Notes under the pieces: model-generated | The model's database searches: none | Seen by the model: the letters and a program-made list of their open reading frames with translations, nothing else | What the model was told of the DNA's origin: nothing | Shown: piece after piece, positions 15,973-22,885 of the stretch | Layout: every line of letters begins with the position of its first letter | Position numbering within the stretch: the first letter of the stretch is position 1 | Assembly (NCBI GenBank): GCA_031425695.1 | Contig: JANPJV010000179.1 | Location: 1 to 27,627 of the forward strand | From: JANPJV01 sp031425695 | Lineage (GTDB): Bacteria; Pseudomonadota; Gammaproteobacteria; Xanthomonadales; SZUA-5 | Direction: 5' to 3' | DNA: 27,627 nucleotides | Program-made: the position numbers and the translations under genes

Positions 15973-16147
15973 GTAGGTCCGGACATTGCCCGGACGCTTG
16001 TGCCTCTGTGGGTCCGGACCTTGTCCGGACGCTTGTGCCCCCGTGGGTCCGGACCTTGTCCGGACGCTCGTGCCTCTCTGGGTCCGGACCTTGTCCGGAC
16101 GCTCGTGCCTCTGTGGGTCCGGACCTTGTCCGGACGCTTGTGTTGTC
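15973..16147 (+). repeat. Five tandem 35-bp repeats, each with a GTCCGGAC hairpin
   Basis: Units start at 15973, 16008, 16043, 16078 and 16113, each exactly 35 bases. The core is GTCCGGACCTTGTCCGGAC, an eight-pair stem with a CTT loop, followed by GC(T)TGTGCCTCT-like filler. The first unit diverges most (loop ATT, one stem mismatch) and begins GTAG where the others begin GTGG or CTGG. Because 35 is not a multiple of three, all three plus frames stay open through it without being coding. Single copies lie at 3716-3744 and 27594-27620. The array fills most of the 281-base gap between ybeD and dsbD. No promoter for dsbD is evident in the remainder. Confidence 0.92.
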
Positions 16148-16217
16148 GTTAATGAAACTTTCTCCTGCCTGCGCCGGTCTGTCAGCGAATGCGCGCCTTT
16201 GACGTGAGCCTGCCACC

Positions 16218-18422
16218 GTGATCAACCGAGCCTGGCTGTTCCTGCTGTGCACGCTTTCTGCGCCGTGGAACGTCGTGGGGGCCGCGGACGAATCGGACCT
16301 GTTGCCGGTCGGCGAGGCCTTTGCGCTGACCACGACGGCAGACTCGCGCAACGAGGCAAAGATCCAGTTCGCGATTGCCGACGGCTATTACCTGTATCGG
16401 CATCGCTTCGCGGTTGCCAGTGTGGATCCGGCGCTGAAGCTCGCGGCCTTCTCGGTGCCGGACGGCGAGAAGAAGGTCGATGAGTTCTTCGGCGCGGTCG
16501 AGACCTATCGCGGGACGGTGACGCTGACGCAGGCGCTGCCCGCAGTCAGTGGCGACACGCTCGAAGTCGAAGTGCGCTTTCAGGGCTGCGCCGATGTCGG
16601 CGTCTGCTACCCGCCGCAAAAGACGCGGGTGACGCTGGCGCTGCCGGCCGCGTCCACGAGCACGTTGTCGGCTGCCGGCATCCCGCCTGCAGCGGTCTCG
16701 CCCGGTCTGCAATTCGGCGCGGCGAACTCACCGGCCGGCCTGCCCGGCGCGGTGCAAGACGCACTCCCGGAAGACGAAGCCTTCCGCTACGAAGCCATCG
16801 TGACGGCCTCGGACCAACTGCTCGTACGCTTCACGATTGCGCCGGGCTACTACCTCTATCGCGACAAGACCCGCTTCACGCCGCGGGAGCCAGGCGTCAA
16901 GCTGCAGGCGCCGCAATGGCCAGCAGCGAAGCCGCACGAGGACGGGCACTTCGGACAGGTGATGGTGTACTTCGAATCCATCGAAGTGCCGATCGCCGTC
17001 GAGCATGCCGACGCCGCGGCCCAGCCACTCACCCTTGACGTCGAATACCAGGGCTGCAAGGACCAGGGCATCTGCTATCCCGTGATGCGGCGGACGCTGG
17101 CACTGACGCTACCGGCGGGCGTTGGTGCACCCGCGGTGGCGGTGGGCGGCGGCGAGACCCGTGCGAGCGCGGGCGTGGGCGCCGAAACGGCAGCGGTTCC
17201 CGAAATGGGCCTGTTCGGCGCCTTGCTCGCGGCGCTGCTCGGCGGGCTCGTGCTCAATCTCATGCCGTGCGTACTGCCGATCCTTTCGCTCAAGGCGATG
17301 AGTCTCGCGCAGAGCGGACACAGCGCCGGCTATGCGCGCCGCAATGCACTCTGGTACACGGCCGGCGTGCTGGTGTCCTTCGCGGTGCTGGGCCTAGCGA
17401 TCCTCGGCCTGCGCGCAGGCGGTGATGCGCTCGGCTGGGGCTTCCAACTGCAGCAGCCGGCCTTCGTCGCGCTGCTGGTCTACGTGATGCTGGCGCTCGG
17501 ATTATCGATGTCGGGCCTGTTCACGGTCGGCTCCAGCCTTGGCGGCCTGGGCCAGAACCTGACCGTGGACGAGGGCGGCAAGGGCGCCTTCTTCACCGGC
17601 GTGCTCGCCTGCATCGTCGCCAGCCCGTGCACCGCGCCGTTCATGGGCGGCGCGCTCGCCTATGCCATCGCGCAGCCGGCCGCCATCGCACTCGCCGTCT
17701 TCCTCACGCTCGGCCTGGGCCTGGCGCTGCCGTTCCTGTTGATCGGATTCGTGCCCGCATTGGCCCGCCGCCTGCCGCGGCCAGGCGCCTGGATGGAGAC
17801 GCTGAAGCAGGCGCTCGCCTTCCCGATGTACCTGACCGGCGTGTGGCTGCTGTGGGTGCTCGGCAACCAGGTGGGCATCGATGGCGCCGGCGCCGTGCTC
17901 GCCGGCTGCGTCGCGCTGGCGATGGCGCTGTGGTGGTGGGAACGCCAGCGCGACGCCAGCTTCGGCAAGCGCATGCTGTTTGCTGGCGTGCTGTTCGCAC
18001 TGGCGGCAAGCGCGCTGTATTTCGTCAGCGGACTCAACGCGCCTGCCGCATCGGCGCGCGCTGGCGCGTCAACACCCGAGAACTATGACCCGCAGCGCTT
18101 GGCCGCACTGCAGGCCGAGGGTCGTCCGGTGTTCGTCAACATGACTGCCGACTGGTGCGCGACCTGCAAGGTCAATGAGCGCTTCGTGCTGTCGACGGAT
18201 GCGTTCCAGGCGTTGTTGAAGTCGACCAGTACTGCCTATCTCAAGGGCGACTGGACCAACGAGGACCCGGTCGTGAGCGACTTCCTGACGCGCTTCAAGG
18301 CGGTTGGTGTACCGCTGTACGTGGTCTTCCCGGCGAACGGCGGGACACCCCAGGTGCTACCCTCGCTGCTGACCGCGGGCTTGGTCGAAGAAGCGATCAA
18401 CAAGGCCGCGCGCAAGCCTTAA
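16218..18422 (+). CDS. dsbD: Thiol:disulfide interchange protein DsbD with duplicated N-terminal domain
   Basis: 734 residues from a GTG at 16218, which begins a signal peptide ending near Val-Gly-Ala22; no strong ribosome-binding site precedes it. DsbD carries electrons from cytosolic thioredoxin across the inner membrane to periplasmic thiol proteins. Here the periplasmic alpha domain occurs twice: domain 1 (about 35-145) with Cys124/Cys130 in FQGCADVGVCYPP, and domain 2 (about 185-300) with Cys280/Cys286 in YQGCKDQGICYP. The membrane beta domain (about 330-605) has its redox pair at Cys351 (LMPCVLP) and Cys471 (ASPCTAP). The C-terminal thioredoxin-like gamma domain carries WCATC (Cys647/Cys650). 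E. coli DsbD has one alpha domain and about 565 residues. It is followed three bases later by a thioredoxin-like gene. Confidence 0.95.
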   Translation: MINRAWLFLLCTLSAPWNVVGAADESDLLPVGEAFALTTTADSRNEAKIQFAIADGYYLYRHRFAVASVDPALKLAAFSVPDGEKKVDEFFGAVETYRGTVTLTQALPAVSGDTLEVEVRFQGCADVGVCYPPQKTRVTLALPAASTSTLSAAGIPPAAVSPGLQFGAANSPAGLPGAVQDALPEDEAFRYEAIVTASDQLLVRFTIAPGYYLYRDKTRFTPREPGVKLQAPQWPAAKPHEDGHFGQVMVYFESIEVPIAVEHADAAAQPLTLDVEYQGCKDQGICYPVMRRTLALTLPAGVGAPAVAVGGGETRASAGVGAETAAVPEMGLFGALLAALLGGLVLNLMPCVLPILSLKAMSLAQSGHSAGYARRNALWYTAGVLVSFAVLGLAILGLRAGGDALGWGFQLQQPAFVALLVYVMLALGLSMSGLFTVGSSLGGLGQNLTVDEGGKGAFFTGVLACIVASPCTAPFMGGALAYAIAQPAAIALAVFLTLGLGLALPFLLIGFVPALARRLPRPGAWMETLKQALAFPMYLTGVWLLWVLGNQVGIDGAGAVLAGCVALAMALWWWERQRDASFGKRMLFAGVLFALAASALYFVSGLNAPAASARAGASTPENYDPQRLAALQAEGRPVFVNMTADWCATCKVNERFVLSTDAFQALLKSTSTAYLKGDWTNEDPVVSDFLTRFKAVGVPLYVVFPANGGTPQVLPSLLTAGLVEEAINKAARKP

Positions 18423-18425
18423 ACC

Positions 18426-18971
18426 ATGAGCTGGAAGACCAATCTCTCGATCCTGATCCTGGCGCTCTCAGCGGGCGGCCTGGGCCTTGCCGCGGGACGC
18501 CACTGGTTCGATTTGAATCCGCCACCGGGCGCGCTCGAGCTCGGCGCCAGCGCGCTCGATTTCGAGCTGCCCAAGCTCGACGGTGGACTCACCAGTCCGG
18601 CACGCCATCGCGGGCGCGTGCTGCTGATCAATTTCTGGGCACCCTGGTGCGAGCCCTGCCGGCGCGAAATCCCGGTCTTCAAGAGCCTGCGCGCCGAGTA
18701 CGGCGCCGACAAACTCGAGATCCTCGGCGTCGCCCTCGACGAGCCCGGGCTCGTGCGCGACTACGTCGGCAAGATGGGCGTCGACTATCCCGTCGCGCTC
18801 GCCTCGACCAGCGATTTCGCGCTCATGCGCGCCTACGGCAACGACCGCGACGCCCTGCCCTTCAGCGTCCTCATCGACGCCAACGGCCGCCTCCGCGCCC
18901 GCAAGCTCGGCGAATACCACGAAGCTGAGCTGCGGCGCGATATCGAGGCGGCGATACGCGATCCATCCTGA
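18426..18971 (+). CDS. TlpA/ResA-like membrane-anchored periplasmic thioredoxin
   Basis: 181 residues. The ATG is three bases after the dsbD stop, so the two are co-transcribed. An N-terminal hydrophobic helix (about 7-24) after a Lys acts as an anchor or uncleaved signal. The thioredoxin fold begins with the LGASALDFELPKLDGG strand typical of AhpC/TSA-TlpA proteins. The active site is FWAPWCEPCRRE with Cys75 and Cys78, and LPFSVLID supplies the cis-proline segment. TlpA-type proteins reduce specific periplasmic partners such as apocytochrome c or copper-site proteins. Pairing with dsbD suggests that DsbD keeps it reduced, but the client is not indicated by neighbours. Confidence 0.92.
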   Translation: MSWKTNLSILILALSAGGLGLAAGRHWFDLNPPPGALELGASALDFELPKLDGGLTSPARHRGRVLLINFWAPWCEPCRREIPVFKSLRAEYGADKLEILGVALDEPGLVRDYVGKMGVDYPVALASTSDFALMRAYGNDRDALPFSVLIDANGRLRARKLGEYHEAELRRDIEAAIRDPS

Positions 18972-19016
18972 CGTCCGTCGAGACCTTGCCCCGCGCGTTA
19001 ATCAAGTTTTATTGAT

Positions 19017-19174
19017 TTGACGCAAAGGAACGCAAAGGGGGCAAAAGGACGCAAAAAAAGCAAGCTGACTTGCGGTTCACCGCGATCGAAGTTTGATTTT
19101 CGTTTCCTTTTCGTCCTTTTCGTCCTTTCGCTTCCTTTGCGTCCTTTTGCTTCCTTTGCGTTCCTTTGCGTCAA
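19017..19174. repeat. MITE-like palindrome with GACGCAAAGG terminal inverted repeats
   Basis: A 158-bp element between convergent tlpA-like and hemB genes. Its ends, 19017-19038 and 19153-19174, are 22-base perfect inverted repeats beginning TTGACGCAAAGG. Inside them a further 15-base match (GCAAAAGGACGCAAA) follows after two mismatched bases. The interior consists of short G(C)AAAGGA-type units. Both strands give spurious lysine/arginine-rich open frames of about 60-80 codons. A small AT hairpin (AATCAA-GTTTTA-TTGATT, 19000-19017) abuts its left end. It may act as a bidirectional transcription barrier between the convergent genes. Confidence 0.8.
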
Positions 19175-19206
19175 GAACAATCACGTCCAGCGGGCGCGGA
19201 GTTCAC

Positions 19207-20211
19207 TCAAGCCATGTCACCTCGCAGCCATTCCGCAGCCTGCGGGGCGAAGTAGGTGAGGATGGCATCGGCGCCGGCGCGTTTGAAGGCGAGGAGGGAT
19301 TCCAAGACGGTGGCGCGTTCGTCGAGCCAGCCGTTCTGGGCGGCGGCTTTGAGCATCGCGTACTCGCCGCTGACCTGGTAGACCGCGGTCGGCATGGCGA
19401 AGCGCTCCTTTACTCGCTGGAGCACGTCGAGATAGGGCATGCCCGGCTTGACCATGACCATGTCGGCACCCTCCAGGATGTCGAGTTCGACTTCGCGCAG
19501 GGCTTCATCGGAGTTGGCGGGGTCCATCTGGTAGGTGTACTTGTTGCCCTTGCCAAGATTGCCGGCAGAGCCGACGGCGTCGCGGAACGGGCCGTAGAAG
19601 CTGGATGCGTATTTCGCCGAATAGGCAAGGATGCGCGTGTTGACGTGGCCGGCCGCCTCCAGCGCCACGCGAATGCCACGCACGCGTCCGTCCATCATGT
19701 CCGAGGGCGCGACCATGTCGGCGCCGGCAACAGCGTGGCTCAGTGCCTGGCGTGTCAGCGCGACGATCGTCGCATCGTTCAGCACATAGCCCGAATCGTC
19801 GATCAGCCCGTCCTGGCCATGCGTGGTGAACGGATCGAGCGCGACATCAGTAATCACGCCGAGCGTGGGCACCGCCTGCTTGAGCGCCCGCGTCGCCCGC
19901 TGCGCCAAGCCATCCGGATTCCACGCCTCGCACGCGTCGAGGGATTTCGCCGCCGGCGGTGTCACCGGGAACAGCGCAATGGCGGGAACGCCCAAGGCAT
20001 GCACGCGCTGCGCTTCGGCGACGAGCAGATCGATCGACAACCTGTCCACCCCCGGCATCGAGCGCACCGGCTCACGCGCGTTCTCGCCCTCGGTCACGAA
20101 CACCGGCCAGATCAGGTCCGCCGCCGTCAGCCGGTTCTCCCGCATCAACTGGCGCGAAAACTCGTCGCGACGCATGCGTCGGGGGCGGGTGTGGGGGAAG
20201 GTGATGGTCAT
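19207..20211 (-). CDS. hemB: Delta-aminolevulinic acid dehydratase (porphobilinogen synthase)
   Basis: 334 residues. The ATG at 20211 was chosen because the longer frame to 20313 only adds residues encoded by the GGTTTC inverted repeat. HemB condenses two 5-aminolevulinate molecules to porphobilinogen in cytosolic heme synthesis. Schiff-base lysines are Lys200 (AYSAKYAS) and Lys255 (MVKPGMPYLD). The metal-site segment reads DVALDPFTTHGQDG instead of the cysteine-rich zinc form, marking the magnesium/potassium-dependent class known from Pseudomonas. The N-terminal arm FPHTRPRRMRRDEFSRQL is typical of that group. It lies 114 bases downstream of mrcB on the same strand and converges with the dsbD operon. 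Confidence 0.96.
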   Translation of the reverse strand: MTITFPHTRPRRMRRDEFSRQLMRENRLTAADLIWPVFVTEGENAREPVRSMPGVDRLSIDLLVAEAQRVHALGVPAIALFPVTPPAAKSLDACEAWNPDGLAQRATRALKQAVPTLGVITDVALDPFTTHGQDGLIDDSGYVLNDATIVALTRQALSHAVAGADMVAPSDMMDGRVRGIRVALEAAGHVNTRILAYSAKYASSFYGPFRDAVGSAGNLGKGNKYTYQMDPANSDEALREVELDILEGADMVMVKPGMPYLDVLQRVKERFAMPTAVYQVSGEYAMLKAAAQNGWLDERATVLESLLAFKRAGADAILTYFAPQAAEWLRGDMA

Positions 20212-20216
20212 GGGAT

Positions 20217-20322
20217 TGGTTTCGGTTTCGGTTTTCGGTCTCGGAGAAAGCGGAAAAGCAGACCCGTTGTCAGCTGGCGCAGTGTCGGCTCTTACCGAAA
20301 CCGAAACCGACAACCGAAACCA
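20217..20322. repeat. Inverted repeat with GGTTTC hexamer arms
   Basis: The left arm (20217-20239) is built of GGTTTC/GGTTTT hexamers. The right arm (20294-20322) is the near-complement, with CCGAAA repeats. About 54 bases of unrelated sequence lie between. The element occupies nearly the whole mrcB-hemB gap, immediately upstream of the hemB start, so it could affect read-through from mrcB or the hemB leader. I see no separate hemB promoter. Confidence 0.7.
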
Positions 20323-20325
20323 GTT

Positions 20326-22539
20326 TCAAGGCATCGTCATCGCCTCGAGACAGGATCTCGAATTGGGGGTTTCGAACGGCGGCAGGACTGGGTACCAGCG
20401 AATGCGCTGGCAGCCGTCGCCGGTGTCGTAAGGAAGCCAGCGGACATTCTCGCTGAATTCGAGACGCAGATCGCTGCTGGGAAGGTTCTGGAAGAGCGCG
20501 GTCCAGACACGCAGGGCGCCGCTGGATCCAGTGAGCTTGGTCGGCTGGTTGTCGTCGCGACCGAGCCAGACGACGCCGAGGTGCTCGCCGGTGTAGCCGG
20601 CGTACCAGCTGTCGCGCAATTGATCGGAGGTGCCGGTCTTGCCGGCCGAGTCCATGCGGATGCCGCCGCCCTGGGTGAGGCTGCGTGCGGTCCCGGACAG
20701 GGTGGTCTCGTTGAGCGCGACGGTGACGAGCTTGACCACGTCTGCGCCCGAGGCGATGCCGCTCGCGCGTGGGAAGCGCGTCAGCGCCACGCCCTGGCTA
20801 TCGAGCACGTCGCGCACGGCAACGACCGGCACCACCTGGCCGCCGCTGGCGAGGGTCTGGTAGAGCTGGGCGACGTCGAGCGGACTCAAGTCGATGGCGC
20901 CAAGGATCAATGACGGCTGCGGCTCGCCGGGCACGGGCACACCCAGGCTGTTCAACAGTTGCGCCAGGGATTTGACCCCGATATCGAGGCCGACGCGCGC
21001 GGTCGCCAGGTTGTACGAACGCGCCAGTGCGTCCACCAGCGGTACGCTGCCGTGGCTCTTGTTGTCGAAATTCTGTGGTTCCCACTTGCGCCCGTTGGAC
21101 ATCCGATGAGTCAGCGGCCGATCGTCGAGCAAGCTCGCGAGGCTGTAGCGGTCGGCATGTGACAGCGCAAGCATGTAGACGAAGGGCTTGAGCAGGGAGC
21201 CGACCGGACGCCGCGCTTCGACCGCGCGATTGAAGCCAGCCGCGCGTGGATCGCGAGCACCCACCAGCGCCAGTACCTCGCCGTCATTGGCACGCGTCAC
21301 CACCATCGCCCCCTGGATGCTGCCTCCCTTGTCGACGGCACTCAGGGATTTCTGCAACGCCGCTTCGGCCAGCGCCTGGGTGCCGGGGTCGAGCGTGGTC
21401 AGGATCGACAGGCCCTCGCGCTGCAGGCGTCCCTCGTCGTATTCGCGGCGGATCTGCTCGCGGACCAGGTGTACAAAGGCGGGATAGCGCACGCGCGCTG
21501 GCGGCCGCGGCACCACGGCGAGCGGCGCCTTGAGCGCGCGCTCATGCTGCTTCGCGTCGATCAGGCCGGTCTCCAGGAACTGCCCGAGCACGATGCGCCG
21601 GCGGGCGATCGCGCGTTCGGGATTGCGCCGCGGGTCGTACAGGGACGGGCCCTTGACCAGCCCGACCAGCAATGCGATCTCGGCAGGATCGAGATCGTCC
21701 AGCGGGCGCCCGAAGTAGAACTCGGAGCCGGCGCCGAAGCCATGCACGGCGAGCGCGCCGTTCTGGCCGATATAGGCGCGATTGAGATAGCCCTCGAGAA
21801 TCTCGCGCTTCTCGAAGCGCGCATCGATCACGACCGCGAGCATCATTTCGCGGATCTTGCGGCTGAAATCGCGCGAATTGGTCAGCAGGGTGTTCTTGAC
21901 CAGCTGCTGGGTGATCGTCGAGCCACCCTGGATCCACTTGCGCGCCTTCAGGTTGACCCACATCGCGCGGCTGATGCCGTAAAGGTCGATGCCGGGGTGA
22001 TCCCTGAAGCTGCGGTCCTCGACCGCCTGGATGCCGGCGACCAGCAGCGGAGGCATTTCCGCGAGAGGAAACGGCAGGCGCTCGGCGTCGTCGGCCGGCA
22101 GGATCGTCGCGATGCGCGCGGGATCGAGGCGCTTTCCCGCCAGCGCCTTGCCATCGCCGAGTCGCTTGAGCACCGCGACCTTCCCACTCTTGAGCGTGAG
22201 CTCGACGCGCTCGCTGCGCTCGACGCCGTCCGGGAAGGCGAATGCGCGCGTGTGGATCTGGAAGACGCCACCATCGCGGCGGTAGCTGCCCGGCTGGGAG
22301 GCGGTCGGGTCACTGCGATAGCGCGCCTCGGACAACTCAATTAGCAGCACGTCGGCGGACAGCGGCAGATCCTTGGCGAGCACCAGCGGACGCGCGTAGA
22401 CGCGGCTCGCGACCGGCTGTCGGCCAAGATCGAACTTGGCGTCGATCATGCGGTTCAGGTAGATCAACGTCGGGCCACAGGCGCCCAGCAACAGGCCCAG
22501 TCCGAACAGGAAGATTCGCTTCAGCCAGATTCGCATCAT
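20326..22539 (-). CDS. mrcB: Bifunctional penicillin-binding protein 1b
   Basis: 737 residues; the start is the first of two adjacent ATGs at 22539, and the second is an alternative. A short cytoplasmic tail precedes one membrane helix (about 8-28). A UB2H-like region (about 60-145) separates it from the GT51 glycosyltransferase: EDRSFRDHPGID with catalytic Glu174, QGGSTITQQLVKN (about 204-216) and KREILEGYLN with Glu249. The transpeptidase has Ser448-Leu-Leu-Lys451, Ser508-Tyr-Asn510 and Lys634-Thr-Gly636. It polymerises lipid II and cross-links the strands. The UB2H region marks the PBP1b rather than the PBP1a class; UB2H normally binds the LpoB activator. It is about 100 residues shorter than the E. 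coli protein, mostly at the ends. Confidence 0.96.
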   Translation of the reverse strand: MMRIWLKRIFLFGLGLLLGACGPTLIYLNRMIDAKFDLGRQPVASRVYARPLVLAKDLPLSADVLLIELSEARYRSDPTASQPGSYRRDGGVFQIHTRAFAFPDGVERSERVELTLKSGKVAVLKRLGDGKALAGKRLDPARIATILPADDAERLPFPLAEMPPLLVAGIQAVEDRSFRDHPGIDLYGISRAMWVNLKARKWIQGGSTITQQLVKNTLLTNSRDFSRKIREMMLAVVIDARFEKREILEGYLNRAYIGQNGALAVHGFGAGSEFYFGRPLDDLDPAEIALLVGLVKGPSLYDPRRNPERAIARRRIVLGQFLETGLIDAKQHERALKAPLAVVPRPPARVRYPAFVHLVREQIRREYDEGRLQREGLSILTTLDPGTQALAEAALQKSLSAVDKGGSIQGAMVVTRANDGEVLALVGARDPRAAGFNRAVEARRPVGSLLKPFVYMLALSHADRYSLASLLDDRPLTHRMSNGRKWEPQNFDNKSHGSVPLVDALARSYNLATARVGLDIGVKSLAQLLNSLGVPVPGEPQPSLILGAIDLSPLDVAQLYQTLASGGQVVPVVAVRDVLDSQGVALTRFPRASGIASGADVVKLVTVALNETTLSGTARSLTQGGGIRMDSAGKTGTSDQLRDSWYAGYTGEHLGVVWLGRDDNQPTKLTGSSGALRVWTALFQNLPSSDLRLEFSENVRWLPYDTGDGCQRIRWYPVLPPFETPNSRSCLEAMTMP

Positions 22540-22544
22540 TCGCC

Positions 22545-22585
22545 GGAGAATACGCGTTCGGCCCGAATTCTCCTGTGGAGAATTC
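22545..22585 (-). promoter_or_regulatory. Mutually exclusive hairpins in the mrcB leader
   Basis: In the mrcB sense, arm 1 GAATTCTCC (22585-22577) pairs perfectly with arm 2 GGAGAATTC (22573-22565) over a three-base loop. Arm 3 ATTCTCC (22551-22545), five bases before the ATG, can also pair with the GGAGAAT of arm 2. The two pairings cannot coexist, which is an attenuator- or switch-like layout. No conventional ribosome-binding site lies between arm 3 and the ATG. An alternative reading is a protein operator with repeated GGAGAAT half-sites. Confidence 0.5.
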
Positions 22586-22650
22586 CGGCCGGTTCATGCA
22601 CGCCCGCTTGGCAAAAAACGTGGTTTTGCCGCCCGACGAATGGCGCTCGT

Positions 22651-22747
22651 CGGAGGTCATGTTGACCGCGCAGCGGTCTACTTGACGGCGCTTGGCGGGT
22701 AAAAAACGCAGTCAAGTAGATCGCGGGCGCGATCAACATGACCTACG
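22651..22747. repeat. GTAG-REP inverted pair (family A, copy 2)
   Basis: A 97-bp nested palindrome with the same frame as 5721-5815: outer arms GGAGGTCATGTTG and CAACATGACCTACGG, inner arms CTACTTGAC and GTCAAGTAG. The two internal hairpins are GACCGC-GCA-GCGGTC (22664-22678) and ATCGC-GGGC-GCGAT (22720-22733). Their stem bases differ from copy 1 at several positions, yet pairing is complete in both. It lies upstream of the glycosyltransferase promoter. Confidence 0.85.
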
Positions 22748-22808
22748 GAAGCGTACACCCCCGGATCGCACCCACATCCGCCGAACAAGCCTGAACTGCG
22801 CGGCACAC

Positions 22809-22837
22809 TTGGTTGCACGGCGCTTCCACCCTACAAT
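22809..22837 (+). promoter_or_regulatory. Promoter candidate for the three-domain glycosyltransferase
   Basis: TTGGTT (22809-22814), a 17-bp spacer and TACAAT (22832-22837). The -10 matches five of six consensus bases and the -35 is weaker. Initiation near 22844 would leave a leader of about 42 bases. No strong ribosome-binding site is visible before the ATG at 22886. Confidence 0.5.
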
Positions 22838-22885
22838 CCGCGCCCCTGCGCGGCAGTCCGACGCTGCGCTGCCAATCTGATCCTA

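Larger units (their letters stand above)
22540..22885. other. Divergent mrcB / glycosyltransferase intergenic region
   Basis: 346 bases between two divergently transcribed genes, with no supported gene. From left to right it holds the three-arm mrcB leader hairpins (22545-22585), a plain spacer, the second family-A GTAG-REP pair (22651-22747), another spacer, and a -35/-10 pair for the glycosyltransferase (22809-22837). No mrcB promoter could be identified with confidence. Confidence 0.8.

Noticed and set aside
15973..16147. CRISPR array
   Set aside because: The 35-base units are directly contiguous with no variable spacers and no cas genes nearby.
15946..16207. Small repetitive peptides with VRTLSGR and GPDLVRTL motifs in all three plus frames
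   Set aside because: They arise because the 35-base period rotates through the three frames; no ribosome-binding site or signal supports translation.
18998..19259. Lysine/arginine-rich small proteins on both strands
   Set aside because: They are translations of the GACGCAAAGG palindrome, not genes.
20212..20313. N-terminal extension of hemB by 34 codons
   Set aside because: The extra codons come from the GGTTTC inverted repeat and have no similarity to HemB N-termini; the ATG at 20211 begins the typical arginine-rich arm.
19093..20913. 606-codon plus-strand open frame
   Set aside because: Antisense to hemB and mrcB and begins inside the MITE-like palindrome; low-complexity shadow sequence.
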